Shown here one piece after another: positions 27,501 to 39,850 of a DNA stretch of 64,000 bases. Position 1 is the stretch's first letter. Each line of letters begins with the position of its first letter. The position numbers and the translations under genes were made by a program. The notes below the pieces were generated by a model. The model saw nothing but the letters and a program-made list of their open reading frames with translations, made no database searches and had not been told where the DNA came from. Source of the stretch: Anoplopoma fimbria (taxonomy: Eukaryota > Chordata > Actinopteri > Perciformes > Anoplopomatidae); NCBI RefSeq assembly GCF_027596085.1, contig NC_072456.1:14770744-14834743 (forward strand), in the 5' to 3' direction.

Positions 27501-30249
27501 CAAGTGCATTAGTATCAATATTTCATGGGGAAAGGAGCTGAATTTAAAGCTTGAGCATGTCAAAGTGAGAGTCCCTGACAGCCAGTGACTGCCACTACTC
27601 AGTGGAAATTGTGCTGCCATATTGGCTGTAATTACTGAAGCCTGCCGATTGGTTAATATCTTGAGTCATGACCAGATGAAATCTGAAAAAGAAATTCACG
27701 CTTCGAAAATGTATTCATTGCCCATCAGTGGGAATAACCTAGATTCTAATGGATAGCCGTTCACAGTAAGGCTGTCAGAAACAAACTTATTGCATTGCAA
27801 TTGTTCACATGAATATGCTCAAAGCTGTTTTGAGTGTTAAATGCTGAATATTTGAATTCCACCTGACAGTCAAAAGCCTCGTGGTAATTTTGTCTTATAA
27901 ATGCTTATGATTTACATATTAACAAATACTAAAAAAATGGCTTCCTATTGGAGTTGCTCTTGATGAACATAATTCCATTATCCACTCACCTTTTAAATAT
28001 GGTTTTGTGGACCAACTTCTGGGACAAATATGGTCATCTTGCTGTGAAACAACTGGTCTTATATGGTGGCGTTAACCTCTGTACAGTGGCAGTCGAAACT
28101 TTGTAGTTGTAGGTTAGTTACTTCACTATATGGCAACTCGATAATACACTTGTGATGTTAATTTTGCCAGTGAGAATTTGATAATACAGCTCTGTAGTTA
28201 CAACATTGCTGCTAATAATTGCCATTACAAAGGCCAACAGATCACCAAAAGTTTTCTTGTCAGGTTAGCATACAGTATTAACTGTCTGTTGCCAGCGGTG
28301 GCAAATTAGTTTGTATTGCTTTTACTTTTCCAATGCTCATCTTGTGCAAGCAAAAACTATGACTAACTATTCCTAATTGATTTCTTGATTTCCCCAAGAA
28401 ATTAATAAATTGTTGCGGTCGTCCTCCTTACGTTGAAATCCGCAAAAACATGACCATTAGCAGTTTCCTCTTGATCACAGCCCATAATGTGGTAGCAGTT
28501 GAGGTAATGGTTTATCAATTGATGGGCCTCTCTGCTCGCATTACCAGAATGCTCAATACTGCTAATTTCAGAAGGCAAAGTGATAAATGCTTTAAGTAAG
28601 AGTTGACAGGTTTTCCCCATGGAGGTGCTAATAGCAAGGTTTGATGCTTTGATGATATCTTACCTTCCCCAATCCCTCAGCGATTTATAAAGAATACATG
28701 TCGGCATGTATGTATCTTTCAGTCCAAACAGCTTCATCTAGTCCGATTTATTTTTATTTACAGCTCAGAAAAGGCGGCGTTGAGCTGTGTAGACAGAGTC
28801 TGTGGTTGAACTGGAGACCTCACTTGTCCTTGGGTCATGTTGGGCAAGGCCGCTCAACAACAATAGCGGTTGTAATTGTGTTGTGAAGTTTGTATAGCAA
28901 CCAGAGGAGGAGATAGAAAACCGTGCCCTAAAGGGAAGGCCATAAATCATAACCTAGGCACTCTGTCAGCATAGATAGAGTTATTCCCTACAGGCATGGT
29001 GAGATTCTACCTCCACCAATGTTTACAGTCAGAACAATAGGGGCATCATTCAGAGGTCTAAAGATAATTTGATACACCAGCACTCTCTGTATTCATGTTT
29101 CTGTATTCCTCTTCTACCCCCTAGGCTAAGAAAATGGGTAAAAAAAAACCCAGCAAGGACACATATGTTGGTCGTGTGCGTATAGTATTGTGCTGAAAGA
29201 TGAGCTTCTGAGAGACACCCACTTTTTTTCCGGCATGGCGCCGCCACAAAAGCCCTTTTGTTGATCTATCCCTTTGTGTTTTTGTATGTGTGCGTGTGTC
29301 ATGCGTTCTTACATTTCTGTGTGAATTTCGTACGTCAAAACAATGAGTGTTTTTAGTGGCCAGGGGCTTTTCCACTCTGTGTATACTATTACTGTACGTG
29401 TGCGTTTGTGTCATAGATGTTTTCTTGCCGCACGCGCTTGTGGTTTTATTTTAAGCTTGCCTGCTGCTGCCTGTGTCTGTCTGTTTCATCTCGTCGGTTG
29501 AGGAGCCTGGTCCAGTAGCTGTGAAGGGTGGGGCTTGGATATATGCCTGCTGTCTGAGGTGCTCGGTTACGCTGCAATTAGCTGTGGTTGTCTGTCTCTC
29601 TCACAAGGCACGGTCACAAATGGAGCCCTTTAGAGCGGCATGACCTTTCAACTCCTCTGACAATGTGGCAATGTGGCACCTTGAAATGGCTGACATAATC
29701 CTTCATTTTTTGAGTAATGTGATTTTTTTGACTAACACAGTATCATGGTCGACAACAGTGATAGCAGGCAAATCTACAAAAAAATAATAATAATGTTGCC
29801 TTCCCTTCCACTCAAAATAACATGATACTATTTTAATTAGAATGTTTTTGTTATACGAAGATAATTGGGTTGTTTAGGTAGTTTATGTAATTACTATTTA
29901 TTTCTCCATTCCATTGGAATCATTTGCCTGTAAAGTTGTCTGTCTTAGCCTATGTACTTCTGATCCTGGTTGCATCTGAATGGTGATGTAATTGTAACTG
30001 TCCGTCAGGTATGCTATTTTTAAAGTAATCAGTTCACATTTAAACCATTGTCTCTCTTGTCAAAAACAACTTGCTGGTAAGCAGGTAAGGATATTATGAA
30101 GTATTTAGGTATAGTTTTCTTGGATAAAAAACATAAACCAGTGTTGACAGAATATTACCCTAACTTTTAGGTTACCCTGCTTTATGGCATCAACAATGAA
30201 CTGCACACTGTCTGCACAGTTTGTACTAAATAGTACCCTGTTAACCACC

Positions 30250-30425
30250 CAGTGTGCAGGTAATTAATCTCACTTCCAGAGAGTCGCCCTCACCCTTCCT
30301 ATGGGCTCAGCTGAGCAGTAGCATCCCTGTGGCTGAGGAGAGTTTAGTGTCTTGCACAAGGACACTAAAACAGATCAGATGCTGATACGGGGGCTTGAAC
30401 CTGGCTCCTGACATCTGGGTCCCCT
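30250..30425. mobile_element. Degenerate interspersed repeat of fish type
   Basis: It contains GTGTCTTGCACAAGGACACT followed by GGGGGCTTGAACCTGGC. This resembles the 'gccttgctcaagg...' and 'ggattcgaacc' blocks of abundant fish interspersed repeats. Related blocks occur at 46366-46595 and 59020-59236. No terminal repeats or coding region are visible. Assignment is by recall. Confidence 0.45.
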
Positions 30426-31208
30426 GAGAAAAGGAACGGTTATGTGTTTACAGCTTGAATGCTGACATCCACATTGCTTTTGTCAAGAAATTGACAAACT
30501 CATTACATTTTTGTCATGGATCGCTCACTTCTTTCTTTCTTTGTCTCTTTATTCACGTCTTTTTAATTAAAGAGTATGTATAACCGCTTGGTGGTGGCTC
30601 TATGCTGCGCCAGACATATCAATGAGAGAAAAAAAATTGTGTAGGTGTATGTGTGTGTGGGGGTGGGAGGCGTCCCCATTTCTTCTGTGCAGCTTGAAGG
30701 ATTAATGGCAATTTGACTAAAACAAAGAGACGGCTCCTGGAATATCATCGGGTGTCTGTGTAATTACAAGGCAATGAGATAAGCAAATAACTTCAAGATC
30801 CTGCGATTAGGGAAACGAAAAAAAAGATAGAAAACAGTGACTCCCCTGCTAATTAAGGGATGCTGGTTGAGAGATGGGGAGGTCACATGGTTACTTCTAT
30901 TTATGTGTCACAGGCATTGATGTTGGGAAAAGTTCATTGCCCTAGACTGTGTTTTTTTATTTTTATTGAAAGTCACATGCTCTGACGATGTTGGCTGAAC
31001 TTTCAACTTTTTTTCTCTGCAAGTGGCTCGGGCTAAGAGCATCCTGTCACAGCTCGAACGTAATGCATATGTTTTGGCTCAGTTTAATTTAGGCTTTTTT
31101 CTCCCATCTAGAAGCAGTGTTTAAAAACAGCTTGAATGTCAACAAACCCCTCCTTTAAATAGAGCTAGAAAAAAATGTCTAATTTTCTTCCTGTCTGTTT
31201 TTTTGCAG

Positions 31209-31342
31209 AGTGCCAAGCCGTCCTGCGTGAAGACCCCCCCGACCTTCCCTGCGCAGTAGGGGCCTCGGCTCTCCGGCCGGGTCAAAGATCAGTCCCGCCC
31301 CGCCCCTCCCTGCCCCCCGCCCCCCTCCCTCCTGGAGCCAAG
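31209..31342 (+). other. ptprs: 5'UTR part of ptprs coding exon 1
   Basis: The exon starts after a good acceptor, with a possible branch site TCTAAT near 31178-31183 and a T-rich tract ending in GCAG at 31205-31208. The 134-nt leader is strongly GC-rich and has many C runs, unlike the surrounding intron. It contains no ATG, so the first AUG reached in this exon is the signal-peptide start at 31343. A leader that starts with a splice acceptor implies a further non-coding exon upstream. An open frame continues upstream into the intron from 31175, but this is chance, since its first codons lie before the acceptor. Confidence 0.75.
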
Positions 31343-31439
31343 ATGGCCAACAGCGGTGCTCCTCGCCTCTCCTTGCCATTCCTGCTGCCCGTCACCGCTC
31401 TGCTGCTATCACTGCTGCTCACCAGCTCCTACGCCTTAT
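31343..31439 (+). CDS. ptprs: ptprs coding exon 1: start codon and signal peptide of a LAR-family receptor tyrosine phosphatase
   Basis: This exon encodes residues 1-32 of a type IIa receptor protein tyrosine phosphatase, a neuronal adhesion receptor acting at synapses and growth cones. The peptide begins MANSGAPRLSL and continues with a hydrophobic core rich in Leu and Val (about residues 9-26), then TSSYAL, a typical signal peptide with cleavage expected near residues 30-34. The start is preceded by CCAAG and followed by G, so A is at -3 and G at +4, a strong Kozak context. The exon ends before GTAAGT (31440-31445) after 97 coding nt, in phase 1. The leftover T joins CA of the next exon to make Ser33, giving SSPRFTKVP. 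The leader itself is not family-specific. Assignment comes from the in-frame join to the Ig1 exons. Confidence 0.88.
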
Positions 31440-33614
31440 GTAAGTACCAAGGCTCTGACTAGCCACAACACTGCTGATAACTTCTCAGCCTTTCCCATGT
31501 AGTGCCCTTTAGAGGCGCATCGTTCATATCTGATACACGGGTTAGAAACAGGGGAATATTATTATATATATAGAGAGGTGGAAGATGGCACGTAAACAAA
31601 TCGTCGGCATACATTCGAACCTTTCCCAGAGATTCTTCAGCTGCTTTTTGATACTGTCCTTTTGAGTTTGCCTTTGTTGGGCATGTAAAGACATGTAATG
31701 CATGTATCTGAAATTGTTGATGTCTCATCTTGGGAAGGCTGTGTTCATCCGCAAAAGGTATGTTGTTAATAGGATGTCTCTGGCTCAGCTAAATTAAAAT
31801 AATAATTTCACTACAATATCATGAGGTTTGACTTCTAGGAGTAAGTGCCATTCTTATGTGTGCATTAGTGTTTGTATGGTTACTGTAGCCGTTGATAGAC
31901 ATTCCGCTGTTGAAAACCCTGAACGTTAGATTTCTCAGATATCAGATTTTTGGGTGATACAGATCAGAACCACCCGGGCATCTTAAAATCATGGATGTCT
32001 CAAAATGTGAACACTTTAAGACATGACGCGTGTCCGTATAAATTGTCCTACATAACTTCCCATGTGAGCAGCAGAGGAACGTAGTAGTCTCTTATCCCAC
32101 CCTGTCAACTCCTGCTTAGGATTTGTTCTGCACCATTTCCCCGTTAAGATGGGCTTAGAGCAGCATTAAGGAAACAAAACAAGAGGGGGCTCTGCAGAGA
32201 AATAGAAGAAGAGTGATGGCGAGGTGGGGAGGCTCCCCCTTGGGTTTCATTGTTTGTAAATCCTCTGCGTGTGTGAGTGTGAGCGAGTGTGTAGGTGTGT
32301 TAATGAGAAGTATGCATGTGTGACGTGGTGAAAGTGTGTATCTCTGAAGATCATTGAGAGCACGTGTGTTGACAAGTTTATGCAAGGTGTGTATATAATG
32401 TGTGTGCAGTTTACCTCAGTGTTTGTGTTTGTGTCTAAGGAAAGACTGAGCTGTGACCTTGTCTCATTTTGATTGGATCTAATCTCCCCCCCCTCTCTGT
32501 CTTTGCATTTCTCAAAAAGTCATGGGTGGAGGGGCGGCTGGATTAAAGAGTTCTAGTTCAAGTTTCTATCATATAGCACTTAAATAACAAAACAAAATGT
32601 GCTTTTCACAAGTGGACCACTTCATATGCGCGCAATTTAGCAAAACGCAAGAAGCTTTAATCAGGTATAAACAAACAAGCAAAACTAGATTGAGTCTGCA
32701 AAGTCATAATGAAATGAGGACATTCTAAGCAATGAGACAGAATCCATAAAAAAAATGTGAGCAGGAGAATATAAATCTGTCTTAAAATGGCACTTAAAAA
32801 ATGTCATCACACTCAGCAGACGTGACAGTTTGGGGCATAATGCTCCACAGCCTATGAGCTGCAACTAACATTTAGAAGAAGTTGAGTCATGCTTGCTTTT
32901 TCTGTCTTTGGTCATTGGCAAGGTAAATTCATTTTTCTTCTTCTTTTCGTCTGTCTGTCTTTTCTTTTTGTCTGAGTTCCTGACATTCGGTGAGTGTGTT
33001 CTTGGTAGTTCAAGATATCACGAGGAGGACTTGATTTTTTTTCTCATGTTGCAACCGAGTCGTCTGCTCTTGATTGCTTGGCGGTTTGAGTGTCTGGTAG
33101 CATAATTTATGTATCTTTCAACTCAACCGGCTGAAAACATCTGAAATTGCACTCAGACAGATGTCAAACAGATGTCTTTTGTTCCCTTCCTTTTAGCCTT
33201 TTCTGTCTCACCGACTACAAGGCCACACACTCATTTTCAGAGTAAATAGGAAAGCAAAAGGTGCAAAAGCTCCCTCTCTTAACATGTTGCATATGAAGGC
33301 AGTTTGTTGCATGTTCTCGTCTTTCTTTCTTTTTCTTTTTCCTTTTTTTCCTCCACTTGAACAGATTCAAAGACTCTGTTTGCTCACTCTGGTTTAAATG
33401 GCATTCAGTGCAGTCTGCTTCATCTTTGATGGAGATTAGCTCCCACCCCCCTCTCTCTCTTGCGTACACACACACACACACACAAACATCAACACACACA
33501 CACACACACTTACAAATACACTAACAGCAGGGCACTCTCCCCATCTGTCAGTATCTGCCAGTCTTTGTCTGCTCTGCCTGTGAATATGATCGCTGTTTTT
33601 GTCGAGCTCTCTCA

Positions 33615-33619
<5 letters not shown>

Positions 33620-33651
<32 letters not shown>

Positions 33652-33726
33652 CCCTACTGTCTCATTGTCTCTTGCTCATGTTCACACTTTTGTTTTCATT
33701 TTTTTTCTTGTCCTCCCCCCTCCTGG

Positions 33727-33761
<35 letters not shown>

Positions 33762-33790
33762 CGCTCTCTCTCTCTCTCGCTCTTCTTTCT
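33620..33790. repeat. Low-complexity CT/AC cluster
   Basis: CT arrays (about 33625-33652 and 33758-33780) flank an AC array (about 33729-33758), with further short AC runs at 33905-33928 and 34049-34072. The cluster produces several long spurious overlapping frames of Ser/Leu and Thr/His composition. Confidence 0.9.
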
Positions 33791-34701
33791 CTTTCTCTTT
33801 TTTGGGGCCCCACAGCGTTGCCCCACAATTATGCCTGGAAATGTATGCAAACACTCACAGACTTCCTTCTTTCGCCCTCTCTGTCTTTCACACCCACATG
33901 CACGACCACACACACACACACACACACGCACAGCCCAGTAGTGCAGTTGTCCAATTATATTCATTCCCACCAGGTGGACTGAGAGGATTGGGGGAGGAGG
34001 GGACAGAGACACTGACCCCCACTTCGTATCAACACTTTCTTCTTCTCACACACATGCACACACCCACACACAGTGGATGCCAACCGTTTGCAGAGAACGC
34101 CAGCTGAAAGCATGATGTCATCCCTTCCTCTCTCTCTCTCTCTCTCTGCCCTCCATCCCTCCTTCCATTTAAACTCATAAATCACAGTGAGAAGGAGACA
34201 TTTTTAATCAATAGAGAAAGAACGATGCCACAATAAATCCTGCCACCCCAAACCTTGATAATTCTTGGCTCCCTGTTTTTGCGTGTATGTCTACATTCGT
34301 CTGCATGTTTGCTTGAAATATGTGTGTGTGTGTGTGAAGGTAGAAGATCTATATTTCTACATGTGGTACTATATGGCAGTGTTGTGTATTCATTTAATTA
34401 GAAAACCCCCAAATATTTGTGTTAACATGTAATATTCATATCTTTTTTTATTGACAGAGTTGCCAGAGGCATGCACAGTTTCCTGCTTTTTTTTCAAATT
34501 ACTTTGGACATTGGACAAAACCAGAAAGAGAACACTAGGTTTCTTTTTCATCCCTTCATGCCTTCCTCCAAAGCCAGTCCCCAAAAATTATTATACTTAA
34601 CGTAAACAACAAACATGACTGTTGTTAGTTCTAACAGCTGTCAAGCAAGCCGTTTGTGGAAGAGTCTGAAGAGGCACAATGGGTGAACACGCAGAGTGCG
34701 C

Positions 34702-34761
34702 ACAGGCAGGTAGACAGGCAGGTAGACAGGCAGGTAGACAGGCAGGTAGACAGGCAGGTAG
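34702..34761. repeat. 12-bp minisatellite, five perfect copies
   Basis: The unit ACAGGCAGGTAG is repeated five times without a mismatch, directly abutting the 13-bp inverted repeat at 34762-34804. Perfect copies suggest recent expansion or ongoing length variation. Because 12 is a multiple of 3 it is open in some frames, but no coding context exists. Confidence 0.97.
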
Positions 34762-34804
34762 CCGTCCAATCATTACATTTGGGTCACATTAAATGATTGG
34801 ACGG
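34762..34804. repeat. Perfect 13-bp inverted repeat with 17-bp loop
   Basis: CCGTCCAATCATT (34762-34774) is the exact reverse complement of AATGATTGGACGG (34792-34804). Each arm holds a CCAAT-box core in opposite orientation. It could be a stem-loop, a pair of factor sites (NF-Y or homeodomain/PBX-like) or the end of an old mobile element. Confidence 0.9.
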
Positions 34805-37435
34805 GCTTATAACAGTCCTGCGACAGCCAAAGAAACAATTTTTGTTTCCTTTTTTGTCAGAGCATTTGATTGATGGATTGATATCGGGATGAATTATGAC
34901 AACAACAAATCAAAAATACATTGCCCACCCTAGCTTTAAATGTCTATCTTATAATATTTGTTTGTATATGGATTTTGGTTATTTGAAAATAAGACGACGT
35001 TAGTTGTCAGCATTTTTTTCTGCCTTTTCACCCCAGTGTCACTTCTTTCTTCTTTCCTTTGGCGTAAAAGAAGAAGGCCAAGGCCTCAACAGTAGCATTC
35101 TTGCCAAAGTACTCCTAATAGTAATTGGCCAGAACCCACATTGATGGGGTGAGGGTGTTCAATTATTTATATTCCTTTGAAGCTGCCAATTGAAAAAAAA
35201 ATGAAGCCCGTTAGTGGAGCCGTTATTTTCTTGTTCTTGTTCCCTGCGTCTCTCTGTTTCTCTCTCCTTGTTACTCTCCATTCCTCTCTGTCTTTCCCTC
35301 TCCCTTCCTTACTCCCCATACTTCCCAGTCATATACAGTTTGAGCCAATACTGTCAAGTTAATTCCGTCAAATTCAATGTTGTGTGCCCCCTGCTGTTGC
35401 ATGCTTGGCCCAAAGACTGTACTCTATACACTGTTCTTCTCACAAATGAGAAGAAAACAAGTTCATTTTTAATTGAGTTACAGGCATGAATCCCTGCCTC
35501 ATATAGCCTGTTGGCACAGACTACACACTAAGAGTTTTGGTTGGTTGAATTCTCAGAGCTGTACACTTACAAATGCTAGAACAAAACAATTTGATTCACT
35601 GGTGCAAGAAACAATCTTTCGTTCTTGGTGACTGTCCTTTGGAAAGATCTTAAACTCGGATTTTACATTTACCTTTAGGTGCAAGTGAGGTCAAATTGCT
35701 TGCTTGCTGTACATGCGAAAATGTTTACTGTACAATACAACAGAACGTCGTTGACAAGAAACGTAATGTAATTTACATTTTTGAAATATACCTCCAAAAG
35801 CACAGTTTTTGTCAGCACAATGGATCAAAAAGCTGTCCTCCAAATTTGAAGCCACATCATGGGTGATACTTATATCTCTTCTTTTTTGCCATCATCTCTC
35901 TTCCTCAGTCTCTTTTCAGTAACATGCCCCAGTAGTTTGAGCAATGTTATATGAACTCAGTTTGACAGAACAATACGAGTGATTGACATGTGTGAAAGGC
36001 GCTAGTGCTCGTTTTTTTTCCCTCCAGCAGCGAGGAATTCAAAACACCACCAAGGTGTCTTTTAAATTGTAATGCCTTCAATGCTTTGATGAACAAGTTT
36101 AGATCTTCAAAGGTTTTTGAAACCCCTCTCAAAGAAAGATATTCCTCGATGCCTGACTGTTTGGCCAGTGATTTTTTTATTCCTTCTTTCTCAGACTGCA
36201 CAGGTGGAGACTTTTCCTTGTATATAGCTTTACTTGGATTTTAATATGAATATAGTGTGCTTTTTTATTTGTGCTATATTTTCATCGGAGAAATAGATGA
36301 TGTTGTTGATGTAGTTGATGTTTGGTTTCTCTATTTTCTTTATTCCTGTCCTTTGTTTCGATCTGACCTACAACACAATTGGCAATTGGAGGTTTCCTCT
36401 TCATTTAATGTGCCAACAAGTGTCAATTGTCTCAAGTGAGTCTCTAAATGACACAAAAGTGTTCCCATTCCACCTCCTCTGTGTGTGCTCTGTAGCCCTT
36501 TTGAAATCAGACACACACTTAAGCTTAATTTCCCTTCCCTCTCCCAGAGGAATTGAGCCTATTTATTTCCAATGGGTGGAAGGATACTTTTTTCTTAAGC
36601 TTTCAACAATGGTTTCAATGGGACCAATTTGTGCATATTACGAGTTTGCCACTCTTTTTAGAAATGCTGCTTCGCTGTGAGAGCAGTGTGGTCGGGCAAA
36701 GTTTTTCACCTCTGGGTACTAATACTCCAGAACTTATTTTATACTGGGTTCCCAAACCTGCCACAAGTCCCTCATGGGTTGCAAAGCCTGAGCCCTGCGA
36801 ATTTGCTCTGAGTGCAGTCAACATAGATGGCACACTGTATGACGCAATGGGGGAGGGGTTGCACAAAAACATCACGACTTTACCCACTGCATGTACCACT
36901 TAGCACTGGAATCTCTGTTTTCTCAAGTGAATACATTTACTAATGAAGTCAGAATCATTTAATTTCTTGGCGGTGGAAATCAATTGCTTTGAGAGTTTTC
37001 TTGAAAGATGTGATAATGCTTTCAAGTTAGGCGTTTCCACTCGTAGCAAGACGATATTTGTTAGATGAATTTGTTCAAAAAAAATGTATTCTATTCAATC
37101 AGGCAAAAATACACCTTCCTCTTTATTCAATTAAAAATATATTTTTTAGACACTATTTGACGCAAGATGGAGAATTTTCCTGTACAGTCAAGGCGGCACA
37201 AACTCGCTTTGTGAATCATTCTATCCACAACTGCTTGGCACCCCAGCTGCCCCAACAGCGGATCCCAATTAGCCTTTCTTCCTTATATTTTAATTGGAAA
37301 AGCAACTGTTTTATTAACCAAGCCTACACAGCAAAAGTAAGGGTTACACAGGAATGTAACCTGACCCAAACATGCCCTGTGGAATATGGCTACAGCTAAG
37401 ATTAGTTTAAACAGTCATGTTTTTGCTTCCGCAAC

Positions 37436-37690
37436 AGTCGAGGCAGGAGGCATTATGTTTTTGGATTGTCCGGTTCGGAGAATGAATCGGATGGATGGTC
37501 CACTTGACTCAAGGATGAGCTGATTATATTTTGGTGGTCAAATGTCAAGGTCATTGTGACCTCCTGTCTGACCCACTCTTGTGAAAGCGATAACTCTTTG
37601 TGCCAAGTTTGGTACTCAAATTTGGCACAAACGTCCACTTGGACTCAATGTTGAACTGATTTGGTGGTCAAAGGTCATTTTGGACAGACG
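37436..37690. mobile_element. Fish-type interspersed repeat with internal direct repeats
   Basis: The segment opens with AGGCAGGAGGCATTATGTTT and contains the blocks TCCACTTG(G)ACTCAA and TTTGGTGGTCAAA twice, about 135 bp apart (first block at 37499, second at 37634), plus TGTGACCTCCTGTCTGACCC and TTTGGCACAAACGTCCACTT. This combination of 'ggtggtcaaaggtcaaggtcattgtgacct'-type blocks in tandem is a familiar abundant repeat in teleost genomes. No transposase is present. The name of the family is uncertain. Confidence 0.65.
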
Positions 37691-38165
37691 TGGATTTAAA
37701 ATGCAACATGACTGATGAGGTGGGAATTCTAGTTTTATCTGGCAGAGCGTGCATGCTTATCAAGCAAACATTCAAACAGTTTCAGAAATTCACACCTCAC
37801 CATCAGAAATCTTCCCATCAGAAAACTGGCGACAGACTGACCAACTTCTTTTCTTGCCTGGTTCAAGTTTTTGCAGGAGTCTGCTGGTCTATGTTGGCAG
37901 TGATTGCGCGTGAAAAGCTCCAGACAAGACAAAGCACGACGGCTTTAGAGTAAAGGCTTGGTTTCCATGGCGATGGCGCTTGCTAAGGCAGCCTGCGAGA
38001 ATTGGTCCTGATTTATGGGGCTTGTAGGGTGTGTGTGATCCAAAGAGGGAAGGGGCGCAAATCTGTTTGTATGTATGTTTGTGTGTGTGCTGTTTAACGC
38101 ATCGACGTGTAGGCACATTGGGTTGAATCAATCTTTCTCCCTCTCTATCTGTCTGTCATCCCTCT

Positions 38166-38303
<138 letters not shown>

Positions 38304-38705
38304 ATAAAGGCTGCTAGGGTTTTAAGCCAGGTCCAGGACTGACGGACAGGCAGCTCTAGCAGCTTGGCGGCCTGCTGAGTCTTTTGGATAGCTCTTAGGC
38401 GAATCCTGCAAGGTGGTTAAATCTCTACACCTCAGAGGTCCACATTGCTGTAGTTCAATGTCAGCAACATCTCTCTGCACTGCTAGGCCATTTGACTTGG
38501 TATTTTACTGCTGAACAATGACCTTAGAATGTTTTTGAAATTACTCAAAGTAAATCATATTAAATCAGTAGAGAATGTCAAAAATTCCAATTAGACTTAA
38601 CGGATAATGAAAAAGAAAGTTTTAACCATGTTGGGATGCCATTGCTCCCCTCTCCAGTCATTGGTTGTTGTTATTTTCCCCCAAACAGGCAGTCTTGACA
38701 GTGCC

Positions 38706-38707
<2 letters not shown>

Positions 38708-38799
<92 letters not shown>
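38708..38799. repeat. (TG)46 microsatellite followed by a G run
   Basis: A perfect 92-bp TG array ending in an uninterrupted G tract up to 38806. It lies 405 bp from the preceding TG array and in the same orientation. Confidence 0.97.
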
Positions 38800-38801
<2 letters not shown>

Positions 38802-39639
38802 GGGGGTGTCATGTGTCTGCTGTTTGGCTAATATGAAAATTAAATTTAATCTCAGCCAGGATTAATGAGTAAATCAACTTTAAATCAGTAACACACGGTA
38901 ATTAATGTTGCTCTTATCCACTTTGTAAACATTCTAAGAAAGACAGAAGATTGTATCTGTGAGTACATATAGGCAGGAGATTGCCTGTTGATATAAAGTG
39001 GCAAACTGTGGGATGGAAATATGTGGAATAGGTTATATGCTTTTAAGTTGTTGCTTGTGTTCAGGGAAACTACTATTACAACAGTAAAAAAAAAAAAGAT
39101 ATAATTTTCATCTGCATCATCAATCTTACGACACCCTCTTCCCAGACTGCCACATGAGTGGCAGGAGAAGGTGTACAGTTTGCCTGTAGTGACGCCACTA
39201 ATAGTACCGAATGTTCTTTTACAGACATTGCTGGAGAAAAAGGTGTCTATGTGCTGTGAAAGATACCCATTTGTAGCAAGATGGATAGTGCCTTTTTCAC
39301 CAATTCTCTGCCTTTCCCTGCAAATCACTAAATGGCTGTACATCATTTTGTCTCCCACTTTGCTAATTCAGCGGATAATGGCTCCTATTTATGACCCAAG
39401 AAGCTTTTCTCCGTCAATTACTGTATTAGTCATAAAACCAGTTCCATCCCTCCTCTTACACCCCCTCTACCAAACGACAACAAAAAGGAAGTGTAAATGG
39501 AGCCGTCTCGTATTCACATACCCACCTCCCACTCTCCGCCACTCTATAATCACAGTGCTGGTGTATTCTGTGTTATCAGGTCCAACAGAGGTAGCGGCCA
39601 GTAGCAGGTGGTAGCTGTATTAGCTAAACAAGCGCCTGT

Positions 39640-39850
39640 GTGCACAGTGTGAGTTTTTATTTTTTCCCCCTCCCGCTCGCCGGCTGTGTTTGCCTGGATC
39701 TCTTCTATTCTCGGGGCCTTGTGAAGATAGCCGGGCCCCCATTGCTGGTTATTTTAGCTCGGGCCATGTTCTCCTGCCAAGCAGATAAAGATGGGTCTCG
39801 TGTGCTTATCTGGGCATTGCCGGCACAATGTCATCAATGGTAACATAACG
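39640..39850. promoter_or_regulatory. Candidate cis-regulatory block with inverted GATA motifs
   Basis: This is a GC-balanced, non-repetitive block in an otherwise AT-rich stretch. It contains CAGATAA (39782-39788) and its reverse complement TTATCTG (39806-39812), a pair of GATA-factor consensus sites in opposite orientation 17 bp apart. Motif presence is direct; enhancer function is only inference. Confidence 0.25.

Noticed and set aside
30370..30410. tRNA B-box-like GGTTCAAGCCC on the minus strand
   Set aside because: No A-box at the right distance and no foldable tRNA; the block resembles an interspersed fish repeat.
31175..31342. Upstream ATG at 31175 in frame with the signal peptide, extending the N-terminus by 56 residues
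   Set aside because: The ATG lies before the splice acceptor at 31207-31208, within intron. The 31343 start has a strong Kozak context and an immediate signal peptide.
34702..34761. Possible CRISPR-like array
   Set aside because: Units are contiguous 12-mers with no spacers, in a vertebrate intron; this is a minisatellite.
38885..39614. Overlapping open frames of 157 (minus) and 147 (plus) codons
   Set aside because: Opposed frames over the same DNA with no domain similarity; neither has splice or start support.
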